In this document: in pieces, positions 27,108-37,434 of the stretch
Numbering within the stretch: the stretch's first letter is position 1
Layout of the letters: each line of letters starts with the position of its first letter
Assembly: GCA_027449605.1 (NCBI GenBank)
Contig: DAIDLH010000079.1
Span: 1-64,000 of the forward strand
Reading direction: 5' to 3'
DNA from: Candidatus Muproteobacteria bacterium
Lineage (GTDB): Bacteria > Pseudomonadota > Gammaproteobacteria > Acidiferrobacterales > Sulfurifustaceae
DNA length: 64,000 bases
The notes under the pieces: model-generated
Databases searched by the model: none
Told to the model about the DNA's origin: nothing
The model's input: only the letters and a program-made list of their open reading frames with translations
Made by a program: the position numbers and the translations under genes

Positions 27108-28472
27108 ATGAAAAATTGGCGGCGGGGGTGTTTCGGTGTCGTGTCCGTCGTGATAACGGCCGGCGCGCTATGGGCCGCGTCGAGTTCGCCCGCCCAGGCG
27201 GTGCCGAGCTTCAGCCGCCAGAGCGGCCAGACCTGCGCCTCGTGTCACACCGTGTTTCCGGAGCTCACGCCCTTCGGGCGGCAGTTCAAGCTGCGGGGCT
27301 ACACGCTGGGGAACGGGCTGGCCGACAAAGAGTTTCCCTATTCCCTGCCGCTGTCGGCTTCGCTGATCGTCTCGCGCACCTCGCTGGGGGACACGAAGGC
27401 GTCCGATCCGGCGGAGGACTTCCCGCGTATCAATCAGACCATCGCGCAGACGGCGGCGGTGTATTACGGCGGCAAGATCACCGACAAGTCCGGGGCGTTC
27501 GTGCAGTACAACTACGACGGCATCGAGCGCCAGTGGGCGGTCGAAATGGCCGACATCCGCTACGCCGACAGCACCATGATCGGCGACCGCGAGCTGCTGT
27601 GGGGCCTGACGCTGAACAACACCCCCACGACCCAGGACGTGTGGAACACCGTGCAGATGTGGGCCTTTCCGCATCTCGCGGATGCCGGCGTCATGCCGCC
27701 GGTCAATACCCTGCTCGACATGTTCCTGGCGCAGCAGGTCAAGGGGCTGGGGTTTTACGGGTACTGGAACAACGCGCTCTACGCCGAGTTCAGCCTCTAC
27801 CGCACGAACAAGTCGGGCTTGTTGCGCCCGCTGAGCGCCGGGGTTCCCACAACCACCGTGGTCGACAACTATGCCCCCTATTGGCACATCATGTACAACC
27901 GCGAGGCGGGAGCGCACAACTTCGCCGCCGGAATCCACGGCATGACGGCGGACATCTTCCCCGACGCCAACGACCTGAGCAGCGCCACCGACCGCTTCCG
28001 GGACCTGGCCCTGGATGCGCAATACCAGTACATCGCGGATGCCCACGTCTTCTCGACCCAGGCCAGCTGGATCCGCGAAAAGCGCGACTGGAACGCCAGC
28101 TTCCCGATGATGCTCGCTTCCAATCCTTCCGACACGGTCGACGTCTTCAAGATGAATTTTCACTACTGGTACCAGCGCCGGCTGGGCGGCGGCATCGGTT
28201 ACTTCTCCACCACGGGCGACAGCGACATGCTCGCCTATAGCGGCATGGCCATGACCGAAAGCGCCATGACCAATGCGAGCGGCCGCCCGGACACCAAGGG
28301 CTGGACCGTGGAGCTCGACTGGCTGCCGCTGACGAACGTGCAGAACCTCAAGCTCGGGGCGCGCTACACGGCCTACACCAAGTTCAACGGCGCGGGCACC
28401 GACTACAACGGCTTCGGCCGGAACGCATCCGATAACAACGCGACCTTTCTGTACGGCTGGCTCCTGTTCTGA
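27108..28472 (+). CDS. Monoheme cytochrome fused to predicted outer-membrane barrel, Cyc2-like
   Basis: Signal peptide then VPSFSRQSGQTCASCHTVFPELTPFGRQFKLRGYTLG; remaining ~390 aa with alternating aromatic barrel-like strands ending in F. Confidence 0.65.
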   Translation: MKNWRRGCFGVVSVVITAGALWAASSSPAQAVPSFSRQSGQTCASCHTVFPELTPFGRQFKLRGYTLGNGLADKEFPYSLPLSASLIVSRTSLGDTKASDPAEDFPRINQTIAQTAAVYYGGKITDKSGAFVQYNYDGIERQWAVEMADIRYADSTMIGDRELLWGLTLNNTPTTQDVWNTVQMWAFPHLADAGVMPPVNTLLDMFLAQQVKGLGFYGYWNNALYAEFSLYRTNKSGLLRPLSAGVPTTTVVDNYAPYWHIMYNREAGAHNFAAGIHGMTADIFPDANDLSSATDRFRDLALDAQYQYIADAHVFSTQASWIREKRDWNASFPMMLASNPSDTVDVFKMNFHYWYQRRLGGGIGYFSTTGDSDMLAYSGMAMTESAMTNASGRPDTKGWTVELDWLPLTNVQNLKLGARYTAYTKFNGAGTDYNGFGRNASDNNATFLYGWLLF

Positions 28473-28500
28473 GCCGGCGTTTGTTTCTATGGAGACGGAC

Positions 28501-28716
28501 ATGAATACACCGCCGACCGCTCATCACCGGAGGCCCGACAGGACCAAGTGGGTCTTCCTCGGGTTTCTCGCGATCGCCGGTTTTTTCCTGTTCACCGAGC
28601 ACCGGGCTCACGCCCTGGGCATCCTGCCGTTTGCGCTGTTGCTCCTCTGTCCGCTGCTGCACTTTTTCGGCCACGGCGGGCACGACCATGGCGCGGAAAA
28701 AGGAGACAAGCCATGA
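28501..28716 (+). CDS. DUF2933-like small membrane protein, His-rich tail
   Basis: TEHRAHALGILPFALLLLCPLLHFFGHGGHDHGAEKGDKP. Confidence 0.75.
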   Translation: MNTPPTAHHRRPDRTKWVFLGFLAIAGFFLFTEHRAHALGILPFALLLLCPLLHFFGHGGHDHGAEKGDKP

Positions 28717-29369
28717 ATCCCGTCACCTCCGCGCCCGCCTATGGCCTGTGGTCGCTCGTGGTCATCAACTCGGCGGTGTTCATCATCTTTCTCTACAGCT
28801 TCGCCAAGCCGCAGACCCAGCGCGACTGGCGCTCCTTCGGCGCCATCTCGGCGTTCCTGGTGGCGCTGTTCACCGAGATGTACGGCTACCCGCTCACCAT
28901 CTATCTGTTGTCGGGCTGGCTGCAGAGCCGCTACCCGAGCGTCAACTGGTTCTCCCACGACGCCGGGCATCTGCTCGAGATGCTGTTCGGCTGGAAGGCC
29001 AACCCGCATTTCGGGCCGTTTCATCTGCTGAGTTTCGGGTTCATCGGCGGCGGGTTCATCCTGCTGTCGAACGCCTGGCGCGTGCTGTACGCGGCGCAGA
29101 AGAATCACACGCTGGCGACGAACGGCCCGTATGCCTACATCCGCCATCCGCAGTACGTCGGCTTCGTGCTCATCATGCTGGGCTTTCTGGTGCAGTGGCC
29201 GACGATCCTGACGCTCGCCATGTTTCCGGTGCTGGTGTTCATGTACGTGCATCTTGCCCGGCGCGAAGAGCGCGAGGTGGAAGCGGAGTTCGGCGCGGAG
29301 TATCGGCGTTACGCGGCGCGCACGCCGGCGTTCATTCCGCGCTTCGGCATGACGCGCGCGCTGCCGTGA
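28713..29369 (+). CDS. Isoprenylcysteine methyltransferase (ICMT/PEMT)-like membrane protein
   Basis: NGPYAYIRHPQYVGFVLIMLGFLVQWPT...RREEREVEAEFGAEYRRYAARTPAFIPR. Confidence 0.85.
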   Translation: MNPVTSAPAYGLWSLVVINSAVFIIFLYSFAKPQTQRDWRSFGAISAFLVALFTEMYGYPLTIYLLSGWLQSRYPSVNWFSHDAGHLLEMLFGWKANPHFGPFHLLSFGFIGGGFILLSNAWRVLYAAQKNHTLATNGPYAYIRHPQYVGFVLIMLGFLVQWPTILTLAMFPVLVFMYVHLARREEREVEAEFGAEYRRYAARTPAFIPRFGMTRALP

Positions 29370-29486
29370 GCGGGCATACCGGCGCGGCGGCAACGATTTC
29401 GGAGCCGGTTGATCCGAACAAGAGCGTCCCATCGCGGGACGTCATGACAACCGGGGAGCGATCCCCACAACACAAGGAGCAAAACC

Positions 29487-29993
29487 ATGAAACAGTCAAC
29501 GTGTAACAGCTTGGGAGCCGGTCTGCTGGTGCTGGGGCTTGCGCTGACGCTGCCCGCTCATGCCCAGATGGGTGGGAGCATGGGTGGCGGCGGCACGATG
29601 GGTGAACAGAAAGGCGGCATGATGGATGGCGGCAAAGGGATGGACGCCGGCGCAAAACAGAATGGCGGCGGCAAGATGGGCGGGCAGCAGGGCATGGGCG
29701 GGCAGCAGGGCATGGGCGGGCCGGGCGCGCGCGAGATGTCCGGCACGATGCACGATATGGCCGATCAAATGACCGGGATGTCCAACTTCATGAACTACAG
29801 CAAGCTGACGGCGGCCGACCGCAAGCGCATGGCAGAGCGTATGCGCCAGATGGCGGGCATGATGGACAAAATGTCCCGCATGGCGGCCCAGGGCATGATG
29901 ATGGATGAGGGCATGCAGAAGCAGATGCAGGAGATGCGCCAGCAGATGAACGAAATGATGAAATCGCCCGTCATGAAGGAGAAACGTCCTTAA
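29487..29993 (+). CDS. Met-rich secreted protein
   Basis: Signal peptide; GGQQGMGGQQGMGG and MAERMRQMAGMMDKMSRMAAQGMMMDEGMQKQMQEMRQQMNEMM. Confidence 0.7.
   Translation: MKQSTCNSLGAGLLVLGLALTLPAHAQMGGSMGGGGTMGEQKGGMMDGGKGMDAGAKQNGGGKMGGQQGMGGQQGMGGPGAREMSGTMHDMADQMTGMSNFMNYSKLTAADRKRMAERMRQMAGMMDKMSRMAAQGMMMDEGMQKQMQEMRQQMNEMMKSPVMKEKRP
29676..29711 (+). repeat. Tandem 18-bp repeat ATGGGCGGGCAGCAGGGC x2 plus partial third copy
   Basis: Direct read; encodes MGGQQG units. Confidence 0.9.
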
Positions 29994-30041
29994 TATAGGG
30001 GCAGACACCGTTGTCGATGTCCGCACTGACGGAGGTGCAAA

Positions 30042-30500
30042 ATGAAGACGAAAGGCATATCCAGGTTTGTTGGTTTGATCGCGGCATTCCTGTTGCTGGC
30101 CGCCACGACCGCGAGGGCCGCCGGCTACCAGCAAGTCGCAGACGGTGTGGCGATCTACTTCGGCATCTTGCCGGCGGAACTGGTGCGCGGCCATCCGCCA
30201 GAACACCCCGAAGGCCAGATGCACGGGGGCGTGCCGGTCGGCGAGAACCATATTATGGTCGCGCTGTTCGAGGACAAGACCGGCAAGCGGATTACCCGCG
30301 CCGAGGTCACGGCAACGATCACGGGCCCGGGCAGCTTTAAGGCAGAAAAAAAACTCGAGCCGATGATCGTCGCCGGCGCCGCTACCTACGGCAATTACTT
30401 CAACATGCCCGGTCCGGGTCCGTATCGCATCGCATTGCGCATCCGCGTGCCGGGCGCGGGCCACGACATCCAGACGGTGTTCACCTGGGCGCGGTCGTGA
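30042..30500 (+). CDS. Secreted His/Met-motif protein of unknown function
   Basis: Signal peptide; YFGILPAELVRGHPPEHPEGQMHGGVPVGENHIMVALFEDKTGKRI. Confidence 0.65.
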   Translation: MKTKGISRFVGLIAAFLLLAATTARAAGYQQVADGVAIYFGILPAELVRGHPPEHPEGQMHGGVPVGENHIMVALFEDKTGKRITRAEVTATITGPGSFKAEKKLEPMIVAGAATYGNYFNMPGPGPYRIALRIRVPGAGHDIQTVFTWARS

Positions 30501-30552
30501 GCCGCGCGCGAAGACAAAACCAACTTGTTTTTTCTTGACGGAGGAATCGACC

Positions 30553-30810
30553 ATGAATGAACGCAGCACACTCAGCACAGGGAAGACCCCGGCATCGGGA
30601 CGTACGGCGCCGGGTTCCGCCACCAAGGCCATGCGCCACGCCGGTAGCAGCGGCGTGCGCCGCGCTCCGGTCAGCGCCGAGGAACGCGAGCGTATGATTG
30701 CCAGCGAAGCGTATTTCCGCGCCGAGCGCCGCGGTTTCGCTCCGGGCCATGAACTGGAGGACTGGTGCGAGGCCGAGGCGGATATCGACCGGCAACTCGG
30801 TCGCAGCTGA
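30553..30810 (+). CDS. DUF2934-like small protein
   Basis: ERERMIASEAYFRAERRGFAPGHELEDWCEAEADID. Confidence 0.8.
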   Translation: MNERSTLSTGKTPASGRTAPGSATKAMRHAGSSGVRRAPVSAEERERMIASEAYFRAERRGFAPGHELEDWCEAEADIDRQLGRS

Positions 30811-30878
30811 GCCGGACGAGCCCGGCGATTCCGGGCTGCTTCGAATGGGTGCGCTCGTGAGCGCGAGGAGGTTCGACC

Positions 30879-31298
30879 ATGACACGCGAATCCGAGATCG
30901 GGCTGCTCATCCTGCGCCTGGGCCTCGGCAGCTTCCTGTTGCTCTTCGGCATCGACAAGCTCGTTGCGCCGCACGTCGCGGCCGCGATCTTCGTGGACTT
31001 CTACGGCTTTGGGACCGTTTCCGCGACGCTCGTCTACAGCGCCGGGTTGCTGGAAATTGCGCTCAGCCTGGCGATCCTGGCCGGCATTTGGAAAACGCTG
31101 AGCTACGGCCTGGGGCTGGCCCTGCACGCGGTCTCCACGCTCGTGACGTACCGCGAGCTGCTCTCGCCTTTCGGTGAGAATCACATGTACCTCGCCGCCG
31201 TTCCCGTGCTCGCGGGGTTCGTGACGCTGTTTCTGCTGCGGCGCCAGGATGTCTTGTGGAGTCTCGGCGCCGGGCGCGCTGCGGGCGGGGGCGCGTAA
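30879..31298 (+). CDS. DoxX-like membrane protein
   Basis: LLILRLGLGSFLLLFGIDKLVAP..; paralogue at 49792-50202. Confidence 0.8.
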   Translation: MTRESEIGLLILRLGLGSFLLLFGIDKLVAPHVAAAIFVDFYGFGTVSATLVYSAGLLEIALSLAILAGIWKTLSYGLGLALHAVSTLVTYRELLSPFGENHMYLAAVPVLAGFVTLFLLRRQDVLWSLGAGRAAGGGA

Positions 31299-32656
31299 TG
31301 GACATCAGCTTCCTCGGCGCCACCGGCACGGTCACCGGCTCCAAGTACCTGGTGAGCGCCGGCGGCCGGAAGATACTCGTGGACTGCGGCCTGTTCCAGG
31401 GCTACAAGCAACTGCGGCTGCGCAACCGGGCGCCGCTGCCCGTCAACCCGCGCGAGATCGACGCGGTGATTCTGACTCACGCGCATCTCGATCACAGCGG
31501 CTACCTGCCGCTGCTGATCAGGAACGGTTATGCCGGCAAGGTGTATTGCACTCAGGCGACACGCGACTTGTGCGCCATCCTGCTGCCGGACAGCGGGCAC
31601 CTGCAGGAGGAAGAGGCGGAGTACGCCAACCGTCACAAGTTCTCCAAGCATGCGCCGGCGTTGCCGCTGTACACACGCGAAGACGCGGAGCATTCGCTCT
31701 CGCTCTTTGCGCCGGTCGATTTCGCGCGCGATACCGATCTCGGCGGCGGTCTCGCGCTGCATCTGCTGCCCGCCGGGCATATATTGGGCTCGTCCTTCGT
31801 GCGGCTGCGTCACGCTGGCCAGACACTGTTGTTCACCGGCGACTTGGGCCGGCCGAACGATCTTATTATGGTGGCGCCGACGGTTGTCAGCCGCGCGGAT
31901 TATCTGGTCGTCGAGTCCACCTACGGCGACCGCCGCCACGATTCTGCCGATCCGCAGCAGCGGCTCGCCGAGATAATCAACCGCACGGCGAAGCGCGGCG
32001 GCGCGGTGATCGTGCCGGCGTTCGCCGTGGGGCGCGCGCAGACGCTGATGTACCTCATCCATCTGCTCAAGGAATCGAATGCAATTCCCGACATTCCGGT
32101 GTTTCTCAACAGCCCCATGGCGGTGGATGCCACGCGCCTCTACCACAATCATCGCGGCGAGCATCGCCTCACGCCCGAGCAATGCGACGCCATGTGCGCC
32201 GCCGCGAAGGTCGTCAACAGCGTCGAGGAATCCAAGGCGCTCAACACGCGCCAGGGCCCGATGATCGTCATTTCGGCGAGCGGCATGGCCACCGGTGGGC
32301 GCGTGGTGCATCACCTCAAGGCGTTTGCGCCGGAGGCGCGCAACACGATCCTGTTCGTGGGTTTCCAGGCCGGCGGTTCGCGCGGCGCGGCCATGCTGAA
32401 CGGCGCCGACAGCATCAAGATCCACGGCGAGTATGTTCCCGTGCGGGCGGAAGTGGCGAGTATCGACAATTTCTCGGCACACGCGGACTACGCCGAGATC
32501 CTCGGTTGGCTCAAACACTTCGAATCGCCGCCGCGCCAGACCTTCGTCACGCACGGCGAGCCCAAGGCGGCCGACGCGCTGCGCCACCGCATCGAGGAAA
32601 GCCTCGGATGGCGCACTGCTGTGCCGGATTATCTCGAAACAGTGCGGTTGGAATAG
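31298..32656 (+). CDS. MBL-fold beta-CASP RNase/exonuclease-like protein (YSH1/CPSF type)
   Basis: MDISFLGATGTVTGSKYLV; ILTHAHLDHSGYLP; FTGDLGRP; GYLVVESTYGDR-type motifs; FSAHADYAEIL. Confidence 0.92.
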   Translation: MDISFLGATGTVTGSKYLVSAGGRKILVDCGLFQGYKQLRLRNRAPLPVNPREIDAVILTHAHLDHSGYLPLLIRNGYAGKVYCTQATRDLCAILLPDSGHLQEEEAEYANRHKFSKHAPALPLYTREDAEHSLSLFAPVDFARDTDLGGGLALHLLPAGHILGSSFVRLRHAGQTLLFTGDLGRPNDLIMVAPTVVSRADYLVVESTYGDRRHDSADPQQRLAEIINRTAKRGGAVIVPAFAVGRAQTLMYLIHLLKESNAIPDIPVFLNSPMAVDATRLYHNHRGEHRLTPEQCDAMCAAAKVVNSVEESKALNTRQGPMIVISASGMATGGRVVHHLKAFAPEARNTILFVGFQAGGSRGAAMLNGADSIKIHGEYVPVRAEVASIDNFSAHADYAEILGWLKHFESPPRQTFVTHGEPKAADALRHRIEESLGWRTAVPDYLETVRLE

Positions 32657-32669
32657 CGATCACGGCGCC

Positions 32670-32774
32670 ATGATCCGCGAGACGAACAAGCAGGCGCACA
32701 GTCACGACGGATTCATCGTGCGCATGCCGGATAGCGTGCCGCCGGCGCTTGCGGGCGGCAGGCGCGCGCCGTGA
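32670..32774 (+). CDS. Possible 34-aa peptide
   Basis: [37 protein letters not shown] overlapping the ackA start; weak. Confidence 0.3.
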   Translation: MIRETNKQAHSHDGFIVRMPDSVPPALAGGRRAP

Positions 32775-33931
32775 ACGTGCTCACGGTCAACGCCGGCAGT
32801 TCCTCGCTGCGCCTGGCGGTGTTTGCCGCGGCGGGCGAGGCGTTATCGCTGCTGGCAATCGGTCATTTTCCCGACGCGCGGAATAATTTCGCGAAAATCC
32901 TGCGTACTTTTCTCGAGGATCACGGCATAGAGGAGGTGGCGGTGGTCGCGCACCGGATCGTTCACGGTGGAGTGCGCCTTGTTGCATCCTGCCTGTTGGA
33001 CAGAGAGACAGAAGCCGAGATCGAGCGCCTCGTCTCGCTGGCGCCGCTGCACAATCCGCCGGCGCTCGCGGGAATACGCGCCTGCCGCGAAGTGTTCGGC
33101 ATGCGGACGGAGCAGGTAGCGGTGTTCGATACGGCGTTCTACGCCGATCTGCCGGCGGCCGCGCGCGCCTACGCGCTCCCGAGCGAGTTCGTGCACAAGC
33201 ATGGGCTGCGCCGCTACGGTTTTCACGGCATCGCGCATCGCGCGCTGTGGCGGCGCTGGCGGGCGCTGCGGCCGGAGGTGCCCGAGGGCGGACGCGCGAT
33301 CTCGCTGCAACTCGGCGCCGGCTGCTCCATGACCGCGATCGAACGCGGCGCGCCGCGTGACACCTCGATGGGTTTTTCGCCGCTGGAGGGCCTGATGATG
33401 GCCACCCGCGGCGGCGATATCGATCCGGGCGCGATCACCTATCTGCAGCGGCGCGAGGGGTTCAGTCCGGAGGTGACCGAGCGGTTGCTCTACCACGACT
33501 GCGGCCTGCAAGGCGTGGCCGGCGAGAGCGACATGCGCCGCTTGCTCGCGCGTGACGACGCCGAGGCGCGGCTGGCGGTGGAAATGTACTGCCACCGCGC
33601 GCGCAAATATCTCGGCGCCTATCTCGCGCTGCTCGGCGGCGCCGACGCGTTTCTCTTCGGCGGCGGCGTGGGCGAGAACGCGCCGTTCGTGCGCGAGAAG
33701 ATTCTCGCCAACATGGAGTGGGCCGGCATCGCGCTCGATGCGGGGGCGAATCGCGCCGCCGTGGGAATCGAGGCGCGCGTCAGCCGGCCGGAGAGCCGGA
33801 CGGAGATCTGGGTTATCCCGGTGGACGAAGCCGCGATTCTGGCCGAAGAGGCCCTGACGGTGGCGGCGGTACGAAGCGCCCCGGGTCAAGGAGGTAATCA
33901 TGAACGAGGCAGCACTGAAATCGAAGCTTGA
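32771..33931 (+). CDS. ackA: Acetate kinase family protein
   Basis: [57 protein letters not shown]. Confidence 0.94.
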   Translation: MNVLTVNAGSSSLRLAVFAAAGEALSLLAIGHFPDARNNFAKILRTFLEDHGIEEVAVVAHRIVHGGVRLVASCLLDRETEAEIERLVSLAPLHNPPALAGIRACREVFGMRTEQVAVFDTAFYADLPAAARAYALPSEFVHKHGLRRYGFHGIAHRALWRRWRALRPEVPEGGRAISLQLGAGCSMTAIERGAPRDTSMGFSPLEGLMMATRGGDIDPGAITYLQRREGFSPEVTERLLYHDCGLQGVAGESDMRRLLARDDAEARLAVEMYCHRARKYLGAYLALLGGADAFLFGGGVGENAPFVREKILANMEWAGIALDAGANRAAVGIEARVSRPESRTEIWVIPVDEAAILAEEALTVAAVRSAPGQGGNHERGSTEIEA

Positions 33932-36305
33932 GCAAGGCCCGCTGGATGCCGGGGAACTTCGCCGCCTGGACGCCTGGTGGCGCGCGGCGAATTATCTCTC
34001 GGTCGGCCAGATCTATCTGCTCGACAACCCGCTGCTCCGGGAGCCGCTCGCGCTGGCGCATGTGAAGCCGCGGCTGCTCGGCCACTGGGGCACGACGCCC
34101 GGACTCAATTTCCTCTACGTGCACCTGAACCGCATTATTAGTAAGTATGGACTCAATGTGCTCTACGTCGCCGGCCCCGGTCACGGCGGGCCGGCGCTGG
34201 TCGCCAACACCTGGCTCGAGGGCAGTTACAGCGAGCTCTATCCGAACGTGCCGCAGGACGCCGAGGGCATGAAACGGCTGTTCCGGCAATTTTCGTTCCC
34301 CGGCGGGATAGGCAGCCACGTCACCGCCGAGACGCCGGGCTCGATTCACGAGGGCGGCGAGCTCGGTTACGCGCTCGCGCACGCCTACGGCGCGGCCTTC
34401 GACAATCCGGACCTGATTGTCGCCTGCGTGGTGGGCGACGGCGAAGCCGAAACCGGGCCGCTGGCCGCCGCCTGGCACTCGAACAAGTTCCTGAACCCCG
34501 TCACCGACGGCGCGGTGCTGCCGATCCTGCACCTGAACGGCTACAAGATCGCCAATCCCACGGTGCTCGCGCGCATCCCGCGCACCGAGCTTGAAAGCCT
34601 GTTCATCGGCTACGGTTACAAGCCGTATTTCGTCGAGGGCGACGATCCCGAGGCCATGCACCGGTTGATGGCGGCGACGCTCGATGCGGTGATCGCCGAG
34701 ATCAAAGCAATCCAACAGCGAGCGCGCGCGAACGATGCTTCGGTGCGGGTGCGCTGGCCGATGATTATTTTCAAGACGCCCAAGGGCTGGACCGGACCGA
34801 AGGAGGTGGACGGCCGGCAGACCGAGGGCAGCTGGCGTTCGCACCAGGTGCCGTTCGGCGAGTTGACGAAACCGGAACATTTGAAGCTGCTCGAACAGTG
34901 GATGAAGAGCTACCGGCCCGAGGAGCTGTTCGACGCGCGCGGTGCGCTCCAGCCCGAGCTCGCGGCGCTCGCGCCCGGGGGAACGCGGCGCATGGGCGCG
35001 AATCCGCACGCCAACGGCGGCCTGCTGCTCCGGGAGCTGCGGCTGCCCGATTTCCGCGACTACGCCGTGGAGGTTCCGCAACCGGGCGGCACGGTTGCCG
35101 AAGCCACGCGCGTGATGGGCACGTTTCTGCGCGACGTGATGAAGCTCAACCGCGAGACGCGCAACTTCCGCGTCGTCGGTCCGGACGAAACCGCCTCCAA
35201 CCGCCTGGGCGCGTTGTTCGAGGTCACCGACCGCGCATGGCAGGCGGAGCGTCTGCCCGGGGACGATCATCTCGCGCCCGACGGACGCGTGATGGAAATA
35301 CTTTCCGAACACACCTGCCAGGGCTGGCTCGAGGGCTATCTGCTCACCGGACGGCACGGACTGTTCTCGTGCTACGAGGCGTTCATCCATATCGTGGACT
35401 CGATGTTCAACCAGCACGCCAAGTGGCTGAAGGTGAGCAAGGAGATCCCGTGGCGCCGGCCGATCGCCTCGCTCAATTATCTGCTCACCTCGCACGTCTG
35501 GCGCCAGGACCACAACGGCTTCTCGCACCAGGACCCGGGCTTCATCGACCACGTGGTGAACAAGAAGGCCCGCATCATCCGCGTGTATCTGCCGCCCGAC
35601 GCCAACACGCTGCTGTGCGTCACCGACGCCTGCCTGCGCTCGCGTCACCTTGTCAACGTCATCGTCGCCGGGAAGAACGTGGAGCCGCAGTGGCTCGACA
35701 TGGACGCCGCCATCAAGCACTGCGCGGCCGGCATCGGCATCTTCGAATGGGCCAGCAGCGACGCCGAAGGCGAGCCGGACGTGGTCATGGCGGCAGCCGG
35801 CGACGTGCCGACGATCGAGGTGCTCGCGGCGATCGCGCTGTTGCGCGAGCATCTGCCAGATCTGCGGATACGGATGGTGAACGTCGTGGACCTGATGACG
35901 CTCCAGCCGCGGGAAGAACACCCGCACGGGCTCGCGGACCGCGAGTTCGACGGGCTGTTCACCACCGACAAGCCGATCATCTTCGCCTACCACGGTTACC
36001 CGTGGCTCATTCACCGGCTTACGTATCGCCGCGCCAATCACAAGAACCTGCATGTGCGCGGCTACAAGGAAGAAGGCACGACCACGACGCCGTTCGACAT
36101 GGCGGTGCGCAACGACCTCGACCGCTTTCATCTCGTGGCCGACGTGATCGACCGTGTACCCAAGCTCGGTTACAAGGCCGCTCACTTGAAACAGCATGTG
36201 CGCGACAAGCTCATCGAGCACCGCCAGTACATCGAGCGCCACGGCCAGGACATGCCGGAGATACTCGAGTGGCAGTGGCCCGCGGCGCCGGGGAGGCCCG
36301 CGTGA
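33900..36305 (+). CDS. Phosphoketolase (xylulose-5-P/fructose-6-P)
   Basis: [71 protein letters not shown]. Confidence 0.96.
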   Translation: MNEAALKSKLEQGPLDAGELRRLDAWWRAANYLSVGQIYLLDNPLLREPLALAHVKPRLLGHWGTTPGLNFLYVHLNRIISKYGLNVLYVAGPGHGGPALVANTWLEGSYSELYPNVPQDAEGMKRLFRQFSFPGGIGSHVTAETPGSIHEGGELGYALAHAYGAAFDNPDLIVACVVGDGEAETGPLAAAWHSNKFLNPVTDGAVLPILHLNGYKIANPTVLARIPRTELESLFIGYGYKPYFVEGDDPEAMHRLMAATLDAVIAEIKAIQQRARANDASVRVRWPMIIFKTPKGWTGPKEVDGRQTEGSWRSHQVPFGELTKPEHLKLLEQWMKSYRPEELFDARGALQPELAALAPGGTRRMGANPHANGGLLLRELRLPDFRDYAVEVPQPGGTVAEATRVMGTFLRDVMKLNRETRNFRVVGPDETASNRLGALFEVTDRAWQAERLPGDDHLAPDGRVMEILSEHTCQGWLEGYLLTGRHGLFSCYEAFIHIVDSMFNQHAKWLKVSKEIPWRRPIASLNYLLTSHVWRQDHNGFSHQDPGFIDHVVNKKARIIRVYLPPDANTLLCVTDACLRSRHLVNVIVAGKNVEPQWLDMDAAIKHCAAGIGIFEWASSDAEGEPDVVMAAAGDVPTIEVLAAIALLREHLPDLRIRMVNVVDLMTLQPREEHPHGLADREFDGLFTTDKPIIFAYHGYPWLIHRLTYRRANHKNLHVRGYKEEGTTTTPFDMAVRNDLDRFHLVADVIDRVPKLGYKAAHLKQHVRDKLIEHRQYIERHGQDMPEILEWQWPAAPGRPA

Positions 36306-37414
36306 ACGCGGCGCCCGGCAACCCGCTGCGCCGCCTCGTGGCGTTCGGCCAGAGCGCGTGGCTCGACTACATCCGCCGCGGGATGATCGAGAGCGGCGAG
36401 CTCGCGCGTCTGATCCGGGAGGACGGGATCAGCGGGGTCACGTCCAACCCGGCGATTTTCGAGAAGGCCATCGTCGAGCACCGCGACTACGACGCGGCCA
36501 TCGCCGACGCGGTGCACCGCGGGCTCGAAGCGCAGGCGATCTGCGAGGAGCTCGTGCTCGAGGACGTGGGGCGCGCGGCCGAGCTGTTGCGCCCGGTGCA
36601 CGAACGAAGCCGGGGTGGCGACGGCTTCGTCAGCATCGAGGTCGTGCCGCACATCGCGCATGACACCCGGCGCACCGTGGACGAGGCGCAACGGCTGTGG
36701 GGAGTGCTCGCCCGGGCGAACATCCTGATCAAGGTTCCGGCGACCCGCGCCGGGCTGCCGGCGATCCGGCGCCTGATCGCCATGGGCGTGAACGTCAACG
36801 TCACGCTGCTGTTCAGCGTCGCGCGCTATCGCGAGGTCGCCGAGGCCTACCTCGCCGGTCTCGAGGAGCGCGCCCGCGCCGGTGCACCGCTCGAAGGAGT
36901 GGCATCGGTGGCGAGCTTTTTCCTGAGCCGCATCGACACGCTGGTGGACAAGCGCCTGGACGCGCTCGGAAGCACGGCGGCGCGCCGACTGCGCGGTCAG
37001 GCGGCCATCGCCAGCGCGCGCCTGGCGTTCCAGGACTACAAGGAACTGATCGCCTCCCCGCGCTGGCGGGCGCTCGCCGCGCAGGGCGCGCGACCGCAGC
37101 GACTGCTGTGGGCCTCGACCTCCACCAAGGACCCGACGTATGGCGATGTGAAATACGTCGAGGCATTGATCGGTCCCGGCACCGTCAACACCCTGCCGCC
37201 CGAGACGCTGGCGGCGTACCGCGACCACGGCGACCCGGCGGTGCGCGTCGAAGACGATCTCGATGCGGCCCGCGCGTTGTCCGCGAGGCTTGCGGCGTTC
37301 GGCATCGAACCCGAAGCGATGGGCGACGAGCTCGAGCGTCAGGGCGTGCAGAAGTTCATCGAACCCTACGACAAGCTGCTCGCCGACATCGAGCGGCGCC
37401 GACGGGCGCGTTAG
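36302..37414 (+). CDS. tal: Transaldolase
   Basis: [80 protein letters not shown] start overlapping phosphoketolase stop. Confidence 0.94.
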   Translation: MNAAPGNPLRRLVAFGQSAWLDYIRRGMIESGELARLIREDGISGVTSNPAIFEKAIVEHRDYDAAIADAVHRGLEAQAICEELVLEDVGRAAELLRPVHERSRGGDGFVSIEVVPHIAHDTRRTVDEAQRLWGVLARANILIKVPATRAGLPAIRRLIAMGVNVNVTLLFSVARYREVAEAYLAGLEERARAGAPLEGVASVASFFLSRIDTLVDKRLDALGSTAARRLRGQAAIASARLAFQDYKELIASPRWRALAAQGARPQRLLWASTSTKDPTYGDVKYVEALIGPGTVNTLPPETLAAYRDHGDPAVRVEDDLDAARALSARLAAFGIEPEAMGDELERQGVQKFIEPYDKLLADIERRRRAR

Positions 37415-37434
37415 CGCAGGACAAGGAGCGAGCC

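Noticed and set aside
32670-32774. 34-aa ORF between the MBL gene and ackA as a firm gene
   Set aside because: No RBS of note and no recognised homology; kept only as a low-confidence feature.
33813-36242. 809-aa minus-strand ORF opposite the phosphoketolase
   Set aside because: Same GC-rich antisense artefact; composition inconsistent with a real protein.
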